This document shows, piece after piece, positions 1 through 5,153 of a DNA stretch of 6,633 bases (position 1 is its first letter; every line of letters starts with the position of its first letter). The stretch spans positions 1 through 6,633 of the forward strand of contig JAUIKJ010000168.1 in the NCBI GenBank assembly GCA_030430835.1, given 5' to 3'. Position numbers and translations under genes: made by a program. This DNA comes from Candidatus Hydrogenedentota bacterium. GTDB taxonomy: Bacteria > Hydrogenedentota > Hydrogenedentia > Hydrogenedentales > JAEUWI01. The notes below the pieces were generated by a model. It made no database searches. It had not been told where the DNA came from and was given only the letters and a program-made list of their open reading frames with translations.

Positions 1-1536
1 GGAATGGTCGCGGCGAACTATCTCTACCGCGAGATCAATGCGCGCACGGCGCGGCGGATGGAGTTGGCGCTGGGCAGCAACGACAGTATCAAGGTTTGGC
101 TGAACGGCGCGGTGGTGCACGACAACAACGTACAGCGCCAACTGAAGCCGAGCGAGGACCGCGTCACGATCCACCTGCGCGAAGGCACAAACCACCTGAT
201 GATGAAAGTCGTCAATTACGGTGGCGCCTTCGCCTATTACTTCCGCAATGCGGGCGAAGACTTCAGCGAAGTGCCGCCAGAGATCGAGGCACTGCTCGCG
301 CGCGATGCATCAACGCTGACCGCGAAGGACGACCGGACCCTGCGCGACTATTACCGCGGTCAGTTCTCTTCCGAATGGCAGGAGCTGAACACGCAACTCG
401 GCAAAGCCACGGCGGATCGGGACGCGTTGGAAAAAGAAATCCCGACCACCATGGTCATGAACGAAATGGAGAACCCGCGCGAGACCCACATCATGAAACG
501 CGGGCAATACGATCAGCCGGGCGAGGTCGTCTCCCCCGCGACGCCAGCCTTCCTTCCCGCAATGCCGGAAGACCTGCCACGCAATCGTCTCGGGCTCGCG
601 AAATGGCTGGTGAGTGATCAGCATCCGCTGATGACGCGCGTGACCGTGAACCGCTTCTGGCAGCGCTACTTCGGTCAGGGTATCGTGCGCACGACGGAAG
701 ACTTTGGCGTGCAGGGCGCGCGGCCGTCGCATCCGAAACTACTGGATTGGCTCGCGGTGGAGTTCCGCGAGGGTGGCTGGGACATCAAGGCGATGCAGCG
801 GCTGATCGTGACCTCCGCCACCTACAAGCAAAGCTCGGCTGCCTCGCCCGAACACGCGGAGCAGGACCCGGAGAATATCCTCTTGGCGCGCGGTCCACGC
901 TTCCGGATGGATGGCGAGATGGTGCGCGACAATGCGCTGGCCATCGCCGGACTACTTCATGCCGAGATTGGCGGCCCCAGCGTGAAGCCCTATCAGCCCC
1001 CGGGCATCTGGGAGGAAGTCGCCTACGGCGCGAGCTTCACCGCCCAGCGCTTCACGCAGGATTCCGGTGAGGACCTCTACCGCCGAAGCATGTACACCTT
1101 CTGGAAGCGGCAGGCGCCGCCGCCCGGCATGATCGTCTTCGACGCGCCCAACCGCGAAACCTGTACGGTGAGCCGCGCGCGATCGAACACGCCTCTGCAG
1201 GCGCTGGTGCTGATGAATGATCCACAGTTCGTGGAGGCCGCGCGAAAGCTGGCGGAGCGCATGATCCGCGAAGGTGGCGACACGCCGGAGGCGCGTATCA
1301 CGCGCGGCTTCTGTCTCGCCACGGCGCGGCAGCCGAAGGAAGCGGAACTCGCTGTGCTCCTGCGCACGCTCGACAAGGGCACGGCAGAATACGCCGCGGA
1401 CGCCGGCAGTGCGGCGTCGCTGCTTGGCGTGGGCGATTCCGAAGCGGATGCTGCAATCCCCCCCGCGGAACTGGCGGCCTACACGCTGGTCGCAAACCTG
1501 ATACTGAATCTGGACGAAGTGATTTCGAAGAACTGA
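1..1536 (+). CDS. PSD1/DUF1553 domain protein, C-terminal part (5' end outside window)
   Basis: The reading frame is open from the first base, so the start lies upstream; the Met at position 4 is not a credible start. Numbering residues from that Met, 19-85 look like a beta-sandwich, LamG- or carbohydrate-binding-like insert (ELALGSNDSIKVWLNG, then GTNHLMMKVVNYGG). Residues 110-145 are charged and probably helical. Residues 146-186 hold the family signature PTTMVMNEMENPRETHIMKRG. PSD1/DUF1553 proper runs from about 190 to 507, with TVNRFWQRYFGQGIV, TTEDFGVQGARPSHP, FDAPNRETCTVSRARSNTPLQ and a final LNLDE. In the family the missing N-terminus usually carries an export signal, a cytochrome-like PSCyt1 domain with a CxxCH haem site, and PSCyt2/DUF1549; none of these can be seen here. 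The reaction is not established for the family; an exported role in polymer handling is often assumed. The DUF1501 gene follows after 25 nt and is almost certainly co-transcribed. Family call is very secure, function is not. Confidence 0.93.
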   Translation, partial: GMVAANYLYREINARTARRMELALGSNDSIKVWLNGAVVHDNNVQRQLKPSEDRVTIHLREGTNHLMMKVVNYGGAFAYYFRNAGEDFSEVPPEIEALLARDASTLTAKDDRTLRDYYRGQFSSEWQELNTQLGKATADRDALEKEIPTTMVMNEMENPRETHIMKRGQYDQPGEVVSPATPAFLPAMPEDLPRNRLGLAKWLVSDQHPLMTRVTVNRFWQRYFGQGIVRTTEDFGVQGARPSHPKLLDWLAVEFREGGWDIKAMQRLIVTSATYKQSSAASPEHAEQDPENILLARGPRFRMDGEMVRDNALAIAGLLHAEIGGPSVKPYQPPGIWEEVAYGASFTAQRFTQDSGEDLYRRSMYTFWKRQAPPPGMIVFDAPNRETCTVSRARSNTPLQALVLMNDPQFVEAARKLAERMIREGGDTPEARITRGFCLATARQPKEAELAVLLRTLDKGTAEYAADAGSAASLLGVGDSEADAAIPPAELAAYTLVANLILNLDEVISKN

Positions 1537-2104
1537 TTGCCCAAGGAACGAGGTACGATCGATGGATCCGATTCGCGAGAGCCAACTTCTGGTCAACCGC
1601 CGCCACTTCTTCGGCCTGAGCGCCGCGGGCATCGGCTCGGCGGCACTATCGATGCTGATGGGCGGCAGGGCCGCGGCATCCGCGCCGGCGGGCGGGGTCC
1701 TGGGCGGCACCCAGATCGCCCCGCGCGCGAAGCGTGTGATCTATCTCTTCCAGTCGGGCGGGCCCGCGCAGCATGACCTCTTTGACTACAAGCCGGTGAT
1801 GGGCGAGAAGCACGGCACGGACCTGCCCGACTCCGTGCGGATGGGCCAACGTCTGACCGGGATGACCTCGGGGCAGGCAAAGTTCCCCGTGGCCTCGACA
1901 CACTTCGCATTTAAGCAGCACGGCCAGAGCGGCGCGTGGGTGAGTGAGCTTCTTCCGCATACCGCGGCGATTGCGGATAACCTGTGCTTCATCAAGTCGA
2001 TGCACACGGAAGCGATTAACCATGACCCGGCGATTACCTTCTGCCAGACCGGCCACCAGCAGCCGGGCCGGCCGAGCATGGGCGCATGGCTGAACTACGG
2101 GCTG

Positions 2105-2120
2105 GGATCCTGGGTTCGTG
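2105..2120 (+). other. First frame lesion in the DUF1501 gene
   Basis: GLGS ends at 2110 in the first frame, and GFVVLISQG begins at 2112 in the next frame. From what I remember of the family, about six residues of the type ExxxLP normally separate these motifs. Only one base remains here, so roughly 17 nt appear to be missing rather than a single base. CTGGG occurs at 2102-2106 and again at 2110-2114, flanking the break, which could have favoured slippage or misassembly. The size estimate rests on memory of homologues, not an alignment. Confidence 0.7.
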
Positions 2121-2576
2121 GTGCTGATTTCACAGGGCAGTTCCAAGCGCGACGCGCAGGCCCTCTTCCAGCGGCTCTGGGGTTCCGGCTTCCTGCCCTC
2201 GGAATACCAGGGCGTGAACTTCCGCGCGGGCGCGGACCCCGTGCTCTACCTGAACAACCCCGGCGGCATCGACCACGACACGCGCCGCGCGATGCTGGAC
2301 GGCCTGGCCGAGATGAACCGGATGCAGTACGCGGCCTTTGCAGATCCGGAGATCAATGCGCGTATTGCCCAGTATGAGATGGCCTATCGCATGCAGACTT
2401 CGGTGCCGGACCTGATGGATCTGAGCGACGAACCGGAGAGCACCTTTGCGCTCTACGGCGAAAGCGCCCGCACCCCCGGCACTTATGCGGCGAACTGCCT
2501 GCTCGCGCGGCGGCTGGCGGAGCGCGGCGTGCGCTTCATCCAACTCTACCACCGCGGCTGGGATCAGCACGGTGAT

Positions 2577-2590
2577 CTCGCCTGCAGTGC
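2577..2590 (+). other. Second frame lesion in the DUF1501 gene
   Basis: WDQHGDL ends at 2579 in the shifted frame, and LQCDDVDQSSAALV starts at 2582 in the original frame. Homologues usually have a short PKxIx-like stretch between these motifs; two bases are left here, suggesting about 13 nt missing. The net shift exactly reverses the first lesion, so the last 132 codons are back in the frame of the start codon. CTGCAG at 2582-2587 recurs at 2610-2615. Confidence 0.68.
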
Positions 2591-3031
2591 GACGATGTCG
2601 ATCAGTCGTCTGCAGCGCTGGTGACCGATCTGAAGCAGCGTGGCTTGCTGGAAGATACCCTGGTGATCTGGGGCGGTGAGTTCGGCCGGACAATTTATTG
2701 TCAGGGCGGCCTGACGAAAGACAACTACGGCCGCGACCACCATGGCCGCGCCTTTACCATATGGATGGCTGGCGGCGGCGTGAAGCCGGGGATCACCTAC
2801 GGCGCAACGGACGACTACGGCTACAACATCACCGAAAACCCGGTCCACATCCACGATCTCAACGCAACCATCCTCCACCTCATGGGCGTCCATCACGAGA
2901 AGCTCACCTACCGCTATCAGGGACGCGACTTCCGCTTGACCGATGTGCACGGGAATCTGGTGAAGGATATTTTGGCGTAGAAAACCGTCGCGACCCAGTC
3001 CTCGGCGGAGGCTTGGCGCACGCAGATACCG

Positions 3032-3203
3032 CGTCATTCCCGCGAAGGCGCGAATCCACCAGCGCGGCGGATTGCTGCGCGGACGTGCTATGCGCCCGAA
3101 ACGCGGAAGTAACGTTTCGCCGTTGTTGTCGCGCGCGACGCGCTACATCGTACCCTCAGGCACTCATACACCTTCGTGGATTCCCGCCTTCGCGGGAATG
3201 ACG
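3032..3203. repeat. Inverted pair of 28-nt palindromic repeats (REPIN-like)
   Basis: The left arm, 3032-3059, and right arm, 3176-3203, are reverse complements over 28 nt with one mismatch (C at 3051). Each arm also folds on itself. The right one pairs ATTCCCGC (3180-3187) with GCGGGAAT (3192-3199) around a 4-nt CTTC loop. The left one does the same at 3036-3055, with the one mismatch in the stem. The arms enclose 116 nt. Two opposed REP-like hairpins around a short insert is the architecture called REPIN in other bacteria, and ATTCCCGC-type dispersed repeats are known in many genomes. Whether this one is mobile, or simply two nearby copies, cannot be told from one locus. The left hairpin begins about 55 nt after the DUF1501 stop and could shield or end the converging transcripts. 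Confidence 0.75.
3097..3119. repeat. Small inverted repeat inside the REPIN-like unit
   Basis: CGAAACG (3097-3103) and CGTTTCG (3113-3119) are perfect reverse complements around a 9-nt loop. It sits near the middle of the sequence between the two longer repeat arms. It may be part of the element or chance; no T-run follows. Confidence 0.4.
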
Positions 3204-3246
3204 GTGATGGGGCGTGCCGTTCGGTAAGGGCGTTGGCTGGGTCTAC

Positions 3247-3276
3247 ATCCCCCTAAATCCCCCTCCAATAGGGGGA
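3247..3276. repeat. C-rich direct repeat with hairpin
   Basis: ATCCCCCT occurs twice, ten bases apart (3247-3254 and 3257-3264). The second copy forms a 7-bp stem, TCCCCCT (3258-3264) with AGGGGGA (3270-3276), around the loop CCAAT. It lies 27 nt beyond the glycosyltransferase stop on the minus strand. This resembles C-rich dispersed intergenic repeats seen in several bacterial groups. A role in transcription end or mRNA stability is possible, but there is no clear T-run. Confidence 0.5.
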
Positions 3277-3302
3277 GCAAGAGCAATTTCCGCGCGTACT
3301 TG

Positions 3303-4256
3303 CTAATTCCCTTCGCCGCCTCTTGTGACGCGGTGTACAACGTAATTGGGGCGACCCTTTACTTCATCGTGAATCCGCGCGACGTACTCGCCGATGACGC
3401 CGATACCGAGCAGATTGATTCCGCCGAAGAAGGAAGTGGTGATCAATTGGGACGCCCAGGCGCGAATGTCGAGCCCGACCACGAGCTTATAATAGAGCGC
3501 CCAGACGATAAGCCCCGCGGACAGCAGCAGAGACACCGCACCCGCGAAGCGAAAGAGAAAGAGGGGCACGTAGGAGAAGGCGAAGATCGCGTTCATCGCG
3601 AGCTTCCACTGGCCCCGCAGGCCGAGGCGCGTCGCGCCTTGCGCGCGTTTGCGCCGGGCGACGGGCACGCCCACCTGCCGAAACCCCGCCCACGCACGCA
3701 GGCCCCGGTGAAAGCGGTTGCGCTCGGGAAGCGCCCGCAGTGTATCGACCACCCGACGATCCATCAGTGCAAAATTACTCGCGTCGCGCGGCAGATCCAC
3801 ATTCGCGATCCAGCCGAGCACGCGGTAGAAGGTCCAGAACAGGATGCGGCGCAGCCAGGATTCTTCGCGCGAACTGCGCACGGCATAGACGACATCCGCA
3901 CCGCCGCGCCACTCGGACAGAAAGGCATCAAAGGCCGCAGGGTCATCCTGCAGATCCGCGTCGAGCACGACAACCACATCGCCCGTAGCCTGATCGAGCC
4001 CCGCGCTGATGGCCGGCTCCATACCGAAGTTGCGCGACAGGTGCACCGCAATTACCACGCCTGGCAACTGCACGGCAAGCGTGTCCAGCACCGCACCACT
4101 GCCGTCGGTGCTGCCATCATTCACCAGAATAATTTCGTGCGGATGGCTTGCCAGCGCGGCAATGAGCTCGGTCACGAGCGCATCGAGATTTGTCCGCTCG
4201 TTGTAAACCGGCGCAATCACGCTGATACGGGGCGACTCGAGACGCGCGGCGCTCAT
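3303..4256 (-). CDS. Family 2 glycosyltransferase, polyprenyl-phosphate type, membrane-bound
   Basis: This 317-residue protein has the build of GtrB/ArnC/dolichol-phosphate-mannose-synthase-like enzymes, which move a sugar from a nucleotide donor to a polyprenyl phosphate on the cytoplasmic face. The GT-A domain shows ISVIAPVYNE (11-20), ILVNDGSTDGS (43-53), LSRNFG (73-78) and the metal-binding DADLQDDP (99-106). ERNRFHRGLRAWAGF (177-191) is the usual acceptor-side motif. Two hydrophobic segments at about 231-256 and 268-291, the second ending in GEYVARIHDEVKGRP, are the standard C-terminal membrane helices. The start at 4256 is chosen because its ATG overlaps the methyltransferase stop as ATGA (4253-4256), GGAAAC lies just upstream, and family homology begins 11 residues later; the longer open frame to 4463 adds only unrelated sequence. 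The residue after SRNFG is Met where Lys or His is common. Sugar and acceptor cannot be assigned. Confidence 0.93.
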   Translation of the reverse strand: MSAARLESPRISVIAPVYNERTNLDALVTELIAALASHPHEIILVNDGSTDGSGAVLDTLAVQLPGVVIAVHLSRNFGMEPAISAGLDQATGDVVVVLDADLQDDPAAFDAFLSEWRGGADVVYAVRSSREESWLRRILFWTFYRVLGWIANVDLPRDASNFALMDRRVVDTLRALPERNRFHRGLRAWAGFRQVGVPVARRKRAQGATRLGLRGQWKLAMNAIFAFSYVPLFLFRFAGAVSLLLSAGLIVWALYYKLVVGLDIRAWASQLITTSFFGGINLLGIGVIGEYVARIHDEVKGRPNYVVHRVTRGGEGN

Positions 4257-4987
4257 GCTTGTTTCCGGATCACGGCGAAGGCGGAAAGGCCACAGGGCAC
4301 GCGCATCGCGCGCAGCCATGCGGCCTCCACGCGACCGTAGCGAATGAGGATCGTGTTCACGGTATCCGGCACCTTGGGATACTCCACCCCGCTCAGTTCG
4401 GCGCCCGCCGCGCGCGCCTTCAGGCGGAGCAACATGGCCGGCGGCAGACTGATGGCGTTCCAATAGCCGGCGCGCTCCACCACCAGGCCGGCAGCCCGCG
4501 CGACGCGCGCCAGGCCCCGGGCCGTGTAGCGCCGGTAATGGCGATTGTAGGTGTCCCAGGGTGAAAAAAGGAAGTTGTAGGCCGGTACCGAGATGATGGC
4601 CGCACCACCCGGTCGCAGTACGCGCTGCGCTTCGCGCAACGCGGCGGTATCGTCTTCGATGTGTTCGAGAACGTCGAGCATGATGAGCGCATCCACGCTG
4701 GCATCTTGCAGTGGCCAGGACTGACCGCCATCAAAGGCGAGGCCATGCGTTGCGCCCTGTGCCTTGGCATAACCCGCGGCCTCGGCGTAGATGTCGGTGG
4801 CGATGACCTGCCAGCCCGCGCGCTGCAACTGCGCGGAGTAATAGCCGCCGCCACAGCCGCACTCGAGCAGGACGCCGGGTGGGCGGGCGACGGTGTTCAG
4901 GAGTTGGTCGACAATACGGCGCTTGTTGACGAACCACCAGTAGTCCGCTTCGGTCTTCCGGTGTTCAACAAGCCATTCGTATTCCAT
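4253..4987 (-). CDS. Class I SAM-dependent methyltransferase
   Basis: This 244-residue protein has a Rossmann-type SAM domain. Motif I is LLECGCGGGYYSAQL (40-54), the acidic end of strand 2 is ATDIY (63-67), and motif IV/post-motif is LDVLEHIEDD (104-113), followed by RVLRPGG (122-128) and ISVPAYNFLFSPWD. The later HYRRYT matches the HxRRYT element of Methyltransf_11/12-type proteins encoded in cell-surface glycan loci. The N-terminal YWWFVNKRRIV stretch is also typical of that group. No membrane segment is evident, so it should be cytosolic or peripheral. ATG at 4987 is the natural start, directly before the conserved N-terminus, with a weak AGGCGA ribosome site. The stop overlaps the glycosyltransferase start by 4 nt, so the two are translationally coupled, and methylation of a sugar, lipid carrier or small molecule in the same pathway is likely. 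The substrate is unknown. Confidence 0.92.
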   Translation of the reverse strand: MEYEWLVEHRKTEADYWWFVNKRRIVDQLLNTVARPPGVLLECGCGGGYYSAQLQRAGWQVIATDIYAEAAGYAKAQGATHGLAFDGGQSWPLQDASVDALIMLDVLEHIEDDTAALREAQRVLRPGGAAIISVPAYNFLFSPWDTYNRHYRRYTARGLARVARAAGLVVERAGYWNAISLPPAMLLRLKARAAGAELSGVEYPKVPDTVNTILIRYGRVEAAWLRAMRVPCGLSAFAVIRKQA

Positions 4988-5001
4988 GCATTCGCCTGTG
5001 T

Positions 5002-5021
5002 TTGAAGTTGCGCAATTTCAA
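5002..5021. promoter_or_regulatory. Near-perfect 20-nt palindrome upstream of the methyltransferase
   Basis: Half-site TTGAAGTTGC (5002-5011) faces GCAATTTCAA (5012-5021), with nine of ten pairs complementary and no loop. It lies 15-34 nt upstream of the methyltransferase ATG, in the most AT-rich patch of the window. Position and symmetry suit an operator for a dimeric repressor, or a hairpin in the leader. No convincing -35/-10 pair could be fixed, so the promoter is not placed. Confidence 0.4.
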
Positions 5022-5048
5022 TTCAACAAGAACGAAGCAGCCGTACCC

Positions 5049-5103
5049 TGTCATTTCGACCGTAGGGAGAAATCCTAGTCCGCTCCCTTTGGTCGAGGTG
5101 ACA
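5049..5103. repeat. Imperfect inverted repeat of dispersed intergenic type
   Basis: TGTCATTTCGACCGTAGGG (5049-5067) and CCCTTTGGTCGAGGTGACA (5085-5103) are reverse complements at 15 of 19 positions, around 17 nt that include GAGAAATCC. Elements with TGTCATTTCGACC ends and a GAGAAATC core occur in many copies in several bacterial genomes, as far as I recall. It lies between the oxidoreductase stop (5154) and the methyltransferase start, where it could act as a MITE-like remnant or a transcription attenuator. Confidence 0.6.
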
Positions 5104-5153
5104 AACGGTGGCGCTTGCTGTTCCCAACCTATCTTCAAAGCATCGTCCCATGT

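Larger units (their letters stand above)
1562..2980 (+). pseudogene. DUF1501 family Tat-exported protein, frame broken twice
   Basis: The ATG at 1562 follows a purine-rich AAGGAACGAGG stretch (1543-1553) at good ribosome-binding distance. Residues 12-17 (NRRHFF) with the following alanine-rich hydrophobic stretch form a twin-arginine export signal. DUF1501, an alkaline-phosphatase-superfamily fold, follows: RVIYLFQSGGPAQHDLFDYKP (59-79 region), NHDPAITFCQTGHQQPGRPSMG (153-174 region), then GLGS at 180-183. The homologous reading then moves from the frame of 1562 to the frame of 2112 (GFVVLISQG onward, through LLARRLAERGVRFIQLYHRG and WDQHGDL). It returns to the first frame at 2582 (LQCDDVDQ, WGGEFGRT, YGRDHH, WMAGGGVK, GRDFRLTDVHG) and stops at TAG 2978-2980. 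Visible homologous codons total about 471, close to the usual family length, with about ten lost at the two breaks. All three segments remain strongly conserved, so this is either a very recent pseudogene or an assembly/sequencing error in an intact gene. As written, translation from 1562 would stop at 2377. It is paired with the upstream PSD1 gene, as is usual for the family; the exact activity is unknown. Confidence 0.9.
2981..3302. other. Gene-free gap between convergent operons
   Basis: No credible gene is present. Plus-strand frames are open in places only because the DNA is GC-rich, and one of them reads SFPRRREST, the typical chance translation of a dispersed palindromic repeat. The gap contains an inverted repeat pair (3032-3203), a small hairpin inside it (3097-3119), a perfect 12-nt palindrome GTCGCGCGCGAC (3128-3139) and a C-rich hairpin repeat (3247-3276). 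No T-run typical of an intrinsic terminator follows any of these hairpins. Confidence 0.8.

Noticed and set aside
952..1710. Minus-strand open frame of 252 codons opposite the PSD1 and DUF1501 genes
   Set aside because: It spans the end of one real gene and the start of another on the opposite strand, with Arg-rich translation typical of GC-rich antisense frames.
2105..2587. GGATCC at the first lesion and CTGCAG at the second, as signs of a cloning or chimera junction
   Set aside because: Such hexamers are common by chance in GC-rich DNA; another GGATCC lies at 1564-1569 in intact sequence and CTGCAG recurs at 2610.
2105..2590. Programmed ribosomal frameshifting in the DUF1501 gene
   Set aside because: No slippery heptamer is visible at either junction, and conserved residues appear to be missing, which frameshifting would not cause.
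2118..2624. A separate gene starting at GTG 2118
   Set aside because: The reading is the middle third of DUF1501; GTG 2118 codes for a Val inside the conserved GFVVLISQG motif and has no ribosome site.
2698..3201. Plus-strand open frame running from DUF1501 into the intergenic gap
   Set aside because: It overlaps the true DUF1501 C-terminus in another frame and then translates the palindromic repeat (SFPRRREST), a familiar false protein.
3032..3203. CRISPR array
   Set aside because: Only two repeat copies exist, in opposite orientation and with no regular spacers; no cas gene is present.
3300..4340. Long plus-strand open frame of 346 codons opposite the glycosyltransferase
   Set aside because: It is the antisense shadow of a well-recognised GT2 gene; its translation is low-complexity, Arg/His/Pro-rich and has no family motif.
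4257..4463. N-terminal extension of the glycosyltransferase to the upstream Met at 4463
   Set aside because: The extension lies wholly within the methyltransferase gene in another frame and resembles no GT2 N-terminus; the ATGA overlap gives a better start.
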